Part shown: piece after piece, positions 1 through 12,500 of the stretch | Position numbering within the stretch: position 1 is the first letter of the stretch | How the letters are laid out: each line of letters starts with the position of its first letter | Made by a program: the position numbers and the translations under genes | Notes under the pieces: model-generated | What the model was told of the DNA's origin: nothing | Databases searched by the model: none | Seen by the model: only the letters and a program-made list of their open reading frames with translations | Source: Marsupella aquatica | Lineage: Eukaryota > Marchantiophyta | Length of the DNA: 64,000 nt | Assembly: GCA_973895155.1 (NCBI GenBank) | Contig: OZ316896.1 | Span: forward strand, 9,052,001-9,116,000 | Direction of reading: 5' to 3'

Positions 1-1798
1 CTCTCTTGCAGAGACGACCTTCCGCGCTTCTCTCTGTTGAAGGCTATGAAGGCTATGAACCGTTTGTAACATAAGGCATGTGACACTGCTGTAATAAGAC
101 CCTCCATTGATCGCTTTGACCTTTGACTATTGGGTGAGGGTTCGTACCGTTTGATCGGACAGCCTTCTCCCTGCCTGAGGGCACAAAAGGATAAGACACT
201 ACCAAAGTGATCCACTTTACCACAAATTGGGAAATTTGTGCATAGCTTTTTGAGAAGGCCACTGTAGTGTGTTGGGTAGGCCCTCAACGTGGCATTTGGG
301 TAGCGATGCGAGCTGCAGAACCGACAACTTGGAGCTAGATTAATTCCATCGACGAGTCAAATTGTGGGTCACGATGAGATCCTGGATGTGGCCTTAACAC
401 GTAGAGGAGGCGAGCGAGAGCTCGAGCCAGCACTACTGGGTATGGCAACACGAGGTAGTTTTACTGCCCGTCGACCATACAATAATCTTCACAAGCTCAT
501 CGCAATCATGATTCTCCTGATGGGCAACATGTGAATTTCTTTCCACCGTACTTCCGTATGCCGGCTACCATCAAAACGGAACTGTAGCAAAAAGGCTTTC
601 GAAAGTGGATGGGTAAGGGAGAAGGTGGAGGGACAACAGCCAAGGGAGTAGTGAGTGTGGGCGCTGTGGGCCTTTGTGGTGGCGGTATAAAACCCTCCCG
701 GTGACCGATGTTTCCCTTTTCGGCAGCTTCGGTGTCTTGCACAGCATGCCTCTTCTGTGCCCCGTCCACGAAAGCTAGTTTCCCCGATTTGAGCGTGAGC
801 TGAGTTGGGGCAATTAATGTTGATGTCCCTCTCAGTCTCCGGAAAGGTCCAAGGACTGATTTCTGTTTGGTAACTAGCAGCTGTGGGTGGATCAGGCCGC
901 GAAGACAGAGAGCGCCACTCCGTCGCGATTGATTTCCCGTTTGTTTCGGCGGTGAATGGGAAGGACTTGATATTTATGGCCCCCAATATTAGCAAATCTG
1001 GAACTTTAACAAGCCGGTGTCACAGTGTGTCTGCGGAGGCTTTTGGATGAATGATTGATTGGATTGCATTGAATCGACGAGCATTTTGTGCGCCACTGGC
1101 CAAGCTTGCAATCTACCACTGTAGACTTGACTCAGGGCAGACCAAACTTTTCATGTGGTTTGTTGGTTGGGAAAGACAGAGAGCTCTATCCTCCTCTGTC
1201 GAAAGATTTGCCCCGAATTGCACATATCCGAACAATTCCACTACCAGCTTTTCCGTCTACGGAGCTCGGAGCTCGTGCAGTTGAAACAAAGTGAAGAACT
1301 CTCCGGCTTTCCTGTCTAGCCCGGTTAATTGGCTTGCCGCCCACCTTTGAGGGAGAACTCGGCACACTGACAGGACAGTCACGATGAATGCAACATCGAT
1401 TGCTCTGAACTATGAAGTATTACAGCACGCACGAGAGAAAAGCATCTGGAGAGCACCTTAACCTGAAGAGTTCTCGAACATTGTAGTGACAAGCGAGAGG
1501 ATGGCTGCTGTCTTGAAGAATTGATTGTACAGTGATTGTTGAATGTATTCATCCACTCGATCTATCGATCGATTTTGTGAATTCCTTTGCCGGTAGGAGG
1601 TTTTTCAGAGAGTTGGAAACTGGAACGAAAGAAAGGTGGTTCGTTGCAGCGGACGTACGCCAGGAGCGGTTGACGGAACAGGAGGGGCCGGTGCAGCATA
1701 GCTTGATACGAGTGAAGAGAAAGCTCGCCAAAATAGCGAGGGGATATTCTCTCTCGAGTTCAAGTCCTTCGGAAGTAGCATGTGGCAAGGAGTTTGCA
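1..1798. other. Left edge and 5' leader of the armadillo gene
   Basis: No gene is supported here. Open frames on both strands lack recognisable motifs and mostly lack good ATG starts. A short upstream ORF of seven codons (ATG at 1501, stop at 1522-1524) sits just before the armadillo-repeat frame. That frame is open from 1517, but its first ATG is only at 1799, so 1517-1798 is either 5' untranslated sequence or the tail of an unseen upstream coding exon. Confidence 0.4.
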
Positions 1799-4700
1799 AT
1801 GCACGCTCCCTCGGAGGATGACGAGACCGCATTTCAGATTTCCCACTACAAGCCGGATGCCTGGCTAGGGAAGCACTGGTGGGACGAGACGCAGAACGTG
1901 CCTATTCCTTCTGCTAAAGCGAAGTCAGGAGCTGTGCACCTCGTCTGGTGCGAACATGTCAAAGACGGTGTGGGATGGTTTGTCATCGCCCACTTCGGTG
2001 TTGGCACCTTCCTGCTCAAAATTTTCCCTGATGAATTGTACTGGCTCGCATGGGGCATCTTTTTGCTCGAAGCTCTTCTCAAGCTAAGTCGGGGATGGGC
2101 TCGGGCCCATTTTTTCCGGGGCGTGCCATGCGCTTACGTCGTCTTGAACCGTGGAGCTGCTCTAAAGTTCATGGCGTTTTACATCAGGATGGTACTTCTC
2201 GCCGCCACGGCCGAGCTCGGGCTCTACCTTCCGTTCATCATCATAGCAGTGAACAAAGTGCACGAATACTACCACAGCGATGCCTATGCGCGACGAGGAG
2301 CCTTCTTCGACCCGTCTGACCCGCACTCGAGGTCTCGGACCACAGAAATGCTCATCTCCTCTTGCACCCTCATCTGTATCCACTTTGCTAGCAGCGTTTA
2401 TAACGTGGTCATATTCGTCTACGCCATGGGATTTAGCAGCATCTCTCCGGCTCTTGAGGTCAAGGAATTGGCGCAGGCTACGAGGCCCAAACGTAGTGGT
2501 GACCTCGATCGCCTGCTGTGTCTCACGTGGTGGTTGCATCTCGTGAGACATCCCTACTTGTCAGCTTCGGTGTCGAGTGCCCAGCCTGGGAAGTGCGGAT
2601 TGCAAGGCCAGTGGTTTGAATCGGTGGGGAATCTCAAGAAAATTCTCGAGGAGAGCATCACTCAGAAGGGCAAGAACTTGACCACTGCCGCAGGGCTCTG
2701 GGTTTCACAGGACATGGCAATGCGTGCGCTCACGAGCGTGTCTAAGCATGGTTCGATGGAAAATTGCAAAGAGATATTGGAAGAGAATGGGCTTCTGCTG
2801 CTCGTACTGATTGTTGAAGAGGGAAATCCAATGTACTGTAAGGGGCTAGCGGCTTCCACGATAGGTACACTCGCCAACCGCGGGTGCTTCGACGGAGAGC
2901 AGCTGGCGAATTTGTCCGATGCCATCCCGGCGTTGCAGAGATTGGCGAGGTCGGAGGAATCGGAGCTTCAGGAAATGGCTATCGGTTCCTTGCTCAACAT
3001 AACGCTGAACAGCAATCAGCAAGACGAGGCCTTGAACGAAATGTTGGCCTCGCCGGAGGACTTGGAATCAAATCATGGGCCCTCTGACGAGAAAGTGTCG
3101 AGCCGATTCTTCGTGGAGTCCCTTCTCCAAACAGCCCACAAGGGGTCCACTATGCGGTGCCGGGTGCTCGCATCAGGTCTGCTGGCTTGTCTGGCTTCCA
3201 AGAAGAAAGTTAGAGATGCGATACTCAGATCTCCGGACCACGATTACGTGAACATCTTCTCAACAGCCTTGAGAAGCGGGGCGACACTGGAGGTGAAGCG
3301 CAGTGCTGCAGGGTTGCTGTGGGAGCTGGCGATTTGGGAGCCGAAAGCTGTCGGCAGTGGTTCTCACGGTGATCGATGTATCCAAGCTCTTGTGGGAGCA
3401 GTGAGAGAACTGGAAGAACCTAGTGTTGCAGCTGCAGCGGCTGGAGCTCTAGCTAGCCTGGCTCGGGAGAACGACGAGTTCAAGGAAAGGATTATAGCTG
3501 TCGAAGGATGTGTCGAGGCGTTGATCGAACAGTTGAGGGGAAAATTGATGTGGAGACTCAGCAATCATCTTCTTGAAGTTTATGGTATCGTGTACAATAA
3601 GGTCTGGCACTGCACCTTCCTTTCTTCGCTGCTTTCGTGTGAAGCGCATATATTCACTATCAAGAATGTCGTCTGATATAGCTGGCTGTCCTTGGGACTG
3701 GTTTGGTTGCTTCTGGTTTCGGTTGCTTCTGGTTTCTCGTGTCTTTGCGGTCTACTTCATGTCATAGGCTTTTGTTTCTAGGAGAAATTTACTGCTCAAT
3801 CCTATGGCTCGATGGTGTTTCACAAATGCACTGATTCTCTCTAGTTGTCACGGGCTTCATAACACCTTAGTTGGGTTTTTATCGCATTTCCTTTATTCTT
3901 CCACTTGTTTCCTCGTGGCTGAACAAGGAACGTGTCTCTTTCTCTTCTGGTAGTATCGAGTTCTATGGAGCGGGGCTTCGATTCTGTGCTAGGATGCCAA
4001 TTGCTTGACTTCCTTCATTTTGGGTTTTATTGAACTCCACACTCGGATGACGGTTGCTCTCAGCTTCCTTTCACCGGCTTCTCGTCCAAGCTGGAGATTT
4101 TTATTGTGTCTGGTAGCTGATGGGTCTCTTTTCTGGTCGAAGAGCCGAAAGGCAGATGCCAAATCCTGTTGACTCTCGTTTATTTGTCCTTCGTTCGTTC
4201 TCGAACTTGTACAAATGAACGAATTTCTTCTTCTGATTAGCGGATATTAAACACTTCTCCCTAGCACACGTACAATTGAGGAAAGCATTACTTACTGAGC
4301 CTCGATCTCGAGTTTCCTGAATTCAACGCTTTCATAGGTCCACTTGTTCTCCTTGAAAAAGAAAGAAAGAAGTCACAAACGCCAAAGTCGTTAAGAGTTG
4401 GAGGCCCGGTGCAGTATATAAGCCCGAATTTTTTAATGTGTGGGGATTCTATAATTCCAGAGATAGAAAGTGAAGGTCAACAAAACTGATTCTTAGGGGA
4501 AGGATGACTGACACTTCGGACATGAGAACTACGCGAAAATTGATCTTTCGTGTGTTTTGCACAACGCAGGTGGCAGAACAAGCACAGGCACAGGCTGCAA
4601 GAGCACTGTGGACTCTCGCTGCCGGCAACCAGAAGATTCAAGACTTCATTGCGCGCAAGGGCGCAATCCCCGAAATCGTAAAGCTGCTGACTGTCCGAAA

Positions 4701-5202
4701 CCCTTACGTTCAACTGCAGGCAGCCGCCGCTCTCGATGCCCTGGCCTACAAGAACAAATCCATCCAGGACCTGATCGGGCTGTACTACCGAGAAGCCTTC
4801 ACGGGGCTCGCAGAGCTTCTCAACCCAGCGCGCATGGATATCTCCTCCGACCTTCTCGAGGTCGTTCTCGAGAAGGCTGCGCTGGCTGTGCGAAGCCTTG
4901 CAGAGGACCACACCCCGAACGCCGAGAAGCTGTTGGGGAGCGGCGCTACTGATCAGTTGGCGGCCATCTTAGAACGGGATAAAGAATACAAATTCTCGCA
5001 CAGCAAAGTCTGCGATGTCGTTATCGAAGCTCTCGCGAGCACCGGGGGAGCCTCCAGAAGAACGTCCGACTCAGTCTCATCCTCGAGAAACTCGACCTCC
5101 GGGCTCTCATTGTCTGGCCACCAATTGGCCGTCGCCCTGCGAGACTACGCGCCGCTCCATTCCATCTCTCAGGACTTGAACATCATACACTACAGCAACT
5201 AA
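1799..5202 (+). CDS. Membrane-anchored armadillo-repeat protein (two exons)
   Basis: Exon 1 runs from the ATG at 1799 to about 3577 and exon 2 from 4570 to the TAA ending at 5202, giving about 803 aa. The acceptor is a clear pyrimidine-rich tract ending in CAG at 4569. The donor is uncertain: GTTTAT at 3578 keeps phase 0, and GTATCG at 3585 joined to an acceptor after 4576 also keeps the frame. The N-terminal part has four hydrophobic helices at about residues 57-75, 80-96, 121-151 and 184-211, suggesting a polytopic membrane anchor. The rest is alpha-solenoid with armadillo-like helices such as VKRSAAGLLWELA, AAAAGALASLA and AQAARALWTLAAGNQKI. This fold normally binds protein partners; no enzymatic motif is present. 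The protein ends in a Ser-rich tail. I do not recognise a named orthologue. The frame stays open upstream of 1799, so the N-terminus could be longer. Confidence 0.8.
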
Positions 5203-6300
5203 TCATCTATCCATCCACGATCCATCCTTGGCAACGGACTGGACTGGACTCGGCTTGACAACCGGAATCTGGCGAACAAATTGAGTCGACTATAAGTTTC
5301 AGAAGCGTTTGTCATGGCTTGTAACACGAGTTCTTGATGGCAGCAATATGAAGAGCATGATGTGTGAATTCAAAGTCTCATTATCAAATCATCCTTTCCT
5401 CGGTCTAGCATGCATTGAGTGAAGCTTGTGCTGCTCTGCTCTACTTGCATTTAGTGCACCTTAGTCAAAGAAATCACGCACCGAGCCATTGTTTGGACTC
5501 GGAGGGAAGTAGAGGGGAGTTGTCACAAGAATGGAAAGCACAGATCAGCTGAACAGAAAAAGCAGACTGCTATTCAATTCCTTGGAGAACTTTTCCGGAC
5601 AGCTTAGATTTGCATGTAAGTTTCGATACATTAGAGTAGCCAAGAGAAAGAAGTCGTTGTGTCGGAAACTATTGTGCGAGAGAAAGTCAGTGAAAACGGA
5701 TTGAGGAACGATCAGTTTGACCCGCCTGACGTTGGTGAACTGATCGAGAGGTTGAGTGTTCTGAGGCCTGATCATCCTGTCGACGACAAAGTTGTCGTGC
5801 AAATTGAAAATTAAATCTTGTGACGTGTAATTGATGCTCATAGCTGCTGTTGTTGAACTACCTTCTCGGCTTTACGCAAGAACATGTGGTCTACCGATGA
5901 ACCGATCTGCTCTTGCTATTGGACTCGATTGTCACAGATTCGGCACGAGAGCACGAGACTATGTCGTGGAGGATTGCTGTCCAACCTTCTCGTCCATCGC
6001 TACTGATAAGTCCACGGTTTGTGAATTTGTTGCTAATCGGGAAAATTGGGAAGTGATCCACGGGATTTTGTACTTTTGAGCCTCTTGCGAATCGATATGT
6101 GGAAATGATTCGAAGCTCAATGCTTTGTGGGATTTCACCAAAATCTGACCTGTATTTTGTAGTGGCTAATCTTACTACTAAACCCCCAAACAAAACCTAT
6201 AGACTAGACAGTAACCCCTATGGCCCCACCAAATTGACTTCCATGGAAAACAAGATGGGATAGTATGTATCTGAAAAAAATGACAATGCTTATGTATTAT

Positions 6301-6360
6301 CATATCCACTAAAACCCGCTAGCATGCAATCATATCCACTAAAACCCGCTAGCATGCAAT
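6301..6360. repeat. Perfect 30-bp tandem duplication
   Basis: A 30-base unit starting CATATCCACTAAAACCCGCT occurs twice in succession without a mismatch. The lack of divergence suggests a recent duplication event. Confidence 0.95.
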
Positions 6361-7904
6361 CGGTTTGAATAACATTTAGTTTAGTCATTTAGTTTAGTTA
6401 GCACACTAGTAAAATTTTAAAAATTTCTGTTACAATTGACTCCGTGGTGTCTTTGTTTCACATTTGCACAATTTTTGAAAATTGTAATAAAAAAAAAAAA
6501 ACCAAAAGTAAGAGGTACTTGATTCCTTCGATACTTAGACACTTGGACAATTTTTGTAAGTTGTAGTATGGACCAATGGTCACAAGTAGATAATTCATTT
6601 CATACTTGACAAAATAACAAAGAGAAATGTCAAAACATCATGCAAACCCTATACATGGGTTGTGTAAAGCAACCTAAAGACAAGATAATGTTGTAATACC
6701 ATGCTATAACTCTTTAAAGTAAATGACATGTTGTACTTAAAGAAATGGTTTGTGCAACAATGTATTTTATTTAATAATATCTTTTCTGTAACAATATCTT
6801 AAACTAATGGACAACTTTTGCGCAATGACGCCTTTGACTTCACAACATGTTTTGGGGACACAGTCATTTACTTAACAGCATATTTTATATAACAACATTT
6901 TCTTTGCAACACTGGTCTCTATAACATTAAATCAGAGCTTGTTGTCAATCCACTTGTTCAGCAACAGGTTGTCCAAAAGAGCTACCATCCCCCTCAAATG
7001 TTTATCACTCAGATCCATATTCATATCATCTCAGGGCACTTACAATAAGCCATTCCCCACAACATTTGAATGAGGCAAGGAACTGTTATAATCACTGCAC
7101 GTGACTGAATTCTTGTAGTGGGTGGACAGCAAGACTAGCAGCAGGAATTGAAGACATATTGGCTTATATCATTGACCTTGAGTTCTTGTTCTATCGTTAC
7201 AGGCAGAATGTGGAGAAAAAACATGTTCCACCTTGCCTCCATAGATCCCCCTCTCCCACGCAACCAGTTATCCTCCTGAACTCTCCTGACTCCCGGCCTG
7301 ACCGCATCCTAACACCTCTCCAACGAACACACCCTATGCCTCACCAGTCAGCCTTACTCTAGGCCCTTAGTTGCCTGACCCTAGGCCTTGTTGCTGACAC
7401 TTTAAAGGCTTTATCTTTTCCATGACATACTAACAAAAAACGTGTCTAATGGGTGAATTTGAGATTCTAATTTGAAGTTATTATCATATTAAACATAACT
7501 ATCAGTGTCTACAATTAGTCACTTGAAAGGGCATATGCATAATAACTTAGGATAAGCTGAAATTATTGTGGGTCACATTCATCAAAACTTAGTGTGACTT
7601 AGGCATTACTATGGATTTTTAGAGCCCCATTGGTGGTCACTGCATGGTGTGTCAACAACTCCAAATTATTTTGCCCCTGTCCATTTCCCTGTGTCCCTAG
7701 CAAGTGAATTTTGGTAAAAGGGTTTAGGAGGACCAAACCCTATCAAAAGCAATGTGATGTACATCTGCTCCTCAGCTCCCAATGTAATTTACCAATTTTA
7801 ATGTGGGCAAACCAACCCACGCTATGTAACACTATAAACATGATTTATCATCCACTTTAAATGCTCAAATTGGGGTATCCTGTGAAATAGGACAAAACCG
7901 GATC

Positions 7905-8960
7905 ACTTGAAGGTGGATATTTATTTGGCTGTAATGTGTTGGGGGGCAACAAACGGCGTTTAGGGGTCTTCATCCTTCTGTGAGAAATTGGGTGTAAAGA
8001 ATTTCTCTTAGATTTGAACCTTTATTGAGAATGAAAAGGGGTTTTAAATGAATGTGGAAAGGAGAGGCTCAGGCTTTGCCATGGATATTTGGCTGTAATG
8101 TGTTTTGGGGCAGCAAAAGAGGTTCCGTGTTCAGGGGTCTTCCTTCTTAGAGAAATTAAGTTTAAAGAATCTTCTCTTAGATGTAAGGATCTTCTTTGAG
8201 AGAAATTACGTGTAAAGAATCCTCTCTTAGATTTGGATATTAACTGAGAATGAAATGAGGGAGATTAGGTGACTGTAGAGAATCTTTTCTTATATTTGGA
8301 TCTTTATTGCGAATGAAATTGGGTCTAGAAACTGACAGAATAGAGAATTCTCTTAGTTTTGGATCTTCATATTTTATGAACAGTAAAAACTGAAGTATTG
8401 TTATCGCTGAGATGTACAAAATCTTCACTAAGATTTGGATTTCACAATTGCGAGAGTGAAGTGGAGTGTAGATAGTCTTCTCGAAGATTTGGATCTTCAG
8501 CTAGAATGAAAAGTTTCCATCAGTGACAGTTATCAGTTCACCGGAAGAATATTCTGAGATTTGGATGTTCAGCTGAGAATCAAAAGTTTCCGTCTGTAAC
8601 ATCTATCAGTTCATCCGGAGGATCTTCTGAGATTTGGATGTGTAGCTGAGAATGAAAAAGTTATTCATCAGTTCATCTGCGGATAAACATCTCTATGATT
8701 TGGATCGTTGTCTGAGTAAGAAAAGTTCTGTCAAAGACACCTAAGATTTGGCTCTTTCTGAGAATGAACAGTTCCTATCAGTGACATCTAAGATTGGACC
8801 TTCATCTGAGAAGAAAAAGCTTCTATCAGTGACATCTATCATATCATCTGAGAACTGAAAGCTTTCTCTTCTATCAGTGACATCTATCAGATCATCTGAG
8901 AACTGAAAGCTTTCACTTCTATCAGTGACATCTATTAGCATGAAAAGTTTCAGATTTACG
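7905..8960. repeat. Degenerate tandem repeat tract
   Basis: Two divergent copies of a roughly 170-bp block, each with GGCTGTAATGTGTT followed by AGAATCTTCTCTTAG-like text, start near 7913 and 8083. They grade into shorter repeats built on GATTTGGATCTTCA, GAGAATGAAAAGTTTC and TATCAGTGACATCTATCA. The best-preserved part is 8820-8940, where a block of about 56 bp is repeated almost exactly. Short open frames here simply translate the repeat (for example repeated IDVTDR) and are not genes. Confidence 0.75.
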
Positions 8961-9549
8961 CAAAGTTTCAGATAAGGTAGTGCCCTTCGATTCGCAATTG
9001 AAATGAAGTTCCGGGCAGATGGATGTGTCAAATGAGGTAATACCAATATCAACTTTTTCCACCCAAATTAAGGGTATCTTGTCCTCTACCAACTACTGTA
9101 GGTACGGAAGCGATCACCCTGCACTAAATTACCCGACATGTGATAATCTCCAGTAAAATCAAGGGAACAGGCAACCCAGCACAAACATTCGCTTGACTAA
9201 GTGGAGCTCGGGTATGTATGAACCCTGAAAATCCTAAAAAGGTGGGCTTTGCTACCAGCTGGGAATCATCCTTTCTGTACATGAGTGTATTTAATCCCAG
9301 TTTGTAAGTATATTCCTGCTGTACATAATCTATACATTTAAGGGGTTTTCGAGTCCGTTTGCAATTAGAATTCTGTTGTGGAACACGACAGCCGTAGAAC
9401 TACACCTATCTTCATATGACGGTGCCACGTCGTAAAACCCTCAATTGAAAGTATATTCTAGACATAATCTTTTGCGTCACATTTGACCTGCAAGCCCACC
9501 CCAGCAGGGACACGTAGGTGCAAAGTCTCCAACTCTGGATGGCCACCAC

Positions 9550-12500
9550 TCACATGAGGAGGTCGTAGAGCACTTCTGGCCTTCTCCGTAAAGGTGCACA
9601 CAATTCCTGTTGAGAAACCCCGAGGCATGAACTTAAGATGCAGTATCCAGACTCGTCGGGCAGAACCACGAACCAGAAAAGATTTGATGCGAATAATAAA
9701 AGTGCACCAAACGAACCAAGCCAAGCCAAAACATCGAAACGAACAAACTTTACTTAGCAAACTATTTGCTCAAGGTCCAATCCTGAGCACATCACAAACG
9801 GTACCATTGCGTCAATTATTTTAACAGTTAGGAGAGTCTGACCTCCAGAGCGGCGGCAAGTTGCAAAAGCGTTGATTCAGCCCATGGACGACCAATCAAC
9901 TGAAGCCCAATTGGCAGTCCATCCTTGTCGTGCCCAATCTGTGATACAACGAGATTAATAATTGTCTTCAGTGCAAATTGCCGAGAAAGCTCGCCAGACC
10001 ACATAACTGCAATTGAAATGACTTCTAAGCTCTTGCGTGATGCAACCAGAACACACACCAAGCAGTTCAGAACCTCTGGTTTCATGAACTAACGAAATTG
10101 AGTAACATAATAAATTAGCATTAAAAGGCCAAAACACTATAGTTTACCACAATAAATTTGACCAAACCAAGCTGGAATACTTGGGTTATAGCAATGAATC
10201 AGTACCGGAACAGACACTGCCGGAAGACCCAAGAAATTCCCAGCAATTTGAAAGCGCATGAGCTTGGCTGTTGTCAATGTCGTGTCAGCACCGGTCATCA
10301 CATCAAAAAGCGGAACAAAAATCAGGATTAAGCAAATTTAGAGATCTCCAGTTTTTCAAGCTCATTCAAGCCTTCTGGTACATCACATAATGATTATTTT
10401 GGAGAACGATAATGACCCACAAATGACAATAAAAGCTACAAACTCCAAAGAAAAATATTCAAATTTAGAAAAGATTGACGAGTTCTAATTCGATCCAATC
10501 ACATCACTTAGAACAAAGTCGGCAATATCAAGAATTACCTCCCGTAATATAGTTGAGTTCCCCGTATTTGAGAGAATCTTCCAGCAAAGGAGGGGCTGTG
10601 CAACTGGAGAAGAGCCACAAATAAAGGGAAGGAAAGGAATGTAACCATGGTAAAGGAAACAGCACGAGTCAAAGCACCTCTCACAAGCCTTGCTGCTCAC
10701 ATGGAATCAACAGGTCGGGGCGTTTCAATTACCCAGTGATAGGAGTGACCACAACATCTGCTTTCTTGAAAATATCCATGAAGTAGTGCATTTGCCGGAA
10801 CCTGAAAAACAACAATTTTGTCATGACGTTCTTCAAAGATCTACAGGACCAGACTCCCTTTTTTCTGCACCGTGCATTTAAGATCCGAAAGTTCTTGACA
10901 GTACATATCTAACTATATCCAGTGACATAGAATGAAAAGAATTCTCTTAGGATAGATCAGTAAAGATTGTTGCAATCAATTAGAGTTACTCTTTTCCCGT
11001 GCATTGCACTGGCATGTCATACCTCATGCGCTGGGAAGCGATGAACTCCACATTGGTGAAGGTCTCGTATATAGAAAAACCAACTCGAACATCCGCTCCA
11101 GAATCATCGACGCCTCTGCACTCAATAAATTTCAATTTTCAAGCTGTATTAATCAAACCTCAAGGCCTCATGATAAAATTCTTTCTTCAGGCATTCTTCG
11201 AGAATACTCTGGCTTTGTCCAGAGAGGTATTCTCGACCTTTGCACAGAAGAGGGAAAATAAGAGTTAGGTCACTTAAGATCAGGTGCACCGAGACAAACA
11301 TCACGGACTCGAAGCAGATCAGATAAGACTAGTAACTCACTCTTTGATAGTACAAGACTGCAATAGTTTCGATCAATTCAAGCTGCTGAGGCGAACTCTA
11401 TAAACTGGACCCAGACAATGAAAAGGGACTTTTGCCTTCAAGTCTTCTAAATAAACAGGGTTATGCAGAGTGGAAGCACCCTACGCTTTATGATAGTCGG
11501 ACGCCAGAGAAGCATAGCATTCACTGCCAATGGTGATGAAGTGTGCCAACCTCATCTGCTCTATTTCTGGCACTGTAACCTCTACAATCTGCTCAAAATC
11601 CGCAGAGTCAACATTTCAAAACTTTTCTCAAAATAGAAGGGTCCAAACTCAATGTAGATAATGCTCTCAACGACTCTACTTCACTTATAACCCTAAAAAG
11701 CTAACAATTCTGCGATACCCCCTTATAAAGCTTTGGGCACGATTCCAGACTCCTTCGAAACGTACTTCGTTACCATATGCTTTTTGAAGTAGGCCGAGAG
11801 CGTGATAACAAGCACCCTTCACCTCATCATCTGAGTCATCGAACCACTGGTGCAGAAAGAGAGTTTTGCCCGGGTTAGCATTTGCGATTCCAGAATCAGA
11901 TAGAATCCACGATTTCAACTCCCAAAGTGCAATCTTGCGGACTTCGACAACCGAAAGTAACACGTTGGAATTTGGCTATAATAAGTATGAACTGTGCTAA
12001 CGTGCAAGGTGCAAAATAATGGTAGACGTTCCATTTGCACCACTATGGCAAATCTGAAAATGTTAGAAGTACGCAATTTGGGGCAGTACCTATACTTTAT
12101 CAGTGGAGTAGCCCTGATACCTGATCCAGGTCACTAGCAAATGCAAACTGTAAATGCACACTGTAAATGCACCGAACTGTTGTAGGGTGACATGCAACAA
12201 ATCATGAAATGCAACTCGGACACCTCTTTAGAATAGGAGCTAACCCACCTCAGAATACTTCGCAAGTTTGAGGCCTCCCACCGATTGTGCTTTGCTCGGT
12301 TCACCCTCAGGTCGGTCCCTCAAAACCGGAAACGTTGCGGAAGGCTGACTCAAAACACGATACAAGGTAGTAGAAGATCAGAACATTCACCATTAGAAGT
12401 CTAGTCAAGCACCCAAGGAATGCCGCGTTAATTTTGCACTGACAATGACCTGGGACTGTAGCAGGTAAAACATCACACCCCACGGACGAGGATACTGTAC

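Larger units (their letters stand above)
5203..9549. other. Intergenic, AT-rich with degenerate repeats
   Basis: This 4.3-kb stretch lies between the 3' ends of the convergent armadillo and FAAH genes. I find no convincing coding sequence. It contains an exact 30-bp duplication at 6301-6360, a poly(A) tract near 6487-6501, and degenerate tandem sequence from about 7905 to 8960. The remainder is AT-rich unique-looking sequence in which I see nothing further. Confidence 0.6.

Noticed and set aside
489-995. 168-codon minus-strand open frame
   Set aside because: No motif, biased low-complexity stretches, and an overlapping frame on the same strand is also open; likely chance.
8741-9052. Frame with repeated IDVTDR
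   Set aside because: Translation of the local tandem repeat.
11341-11395. Candidate FAAH exon reading [18 protein letters not shown]
   Set aside because: It has acceptor and donor and vaguely fits, but including it breaks phase with exon 11023-11115, which matches the family directly after YHKA.
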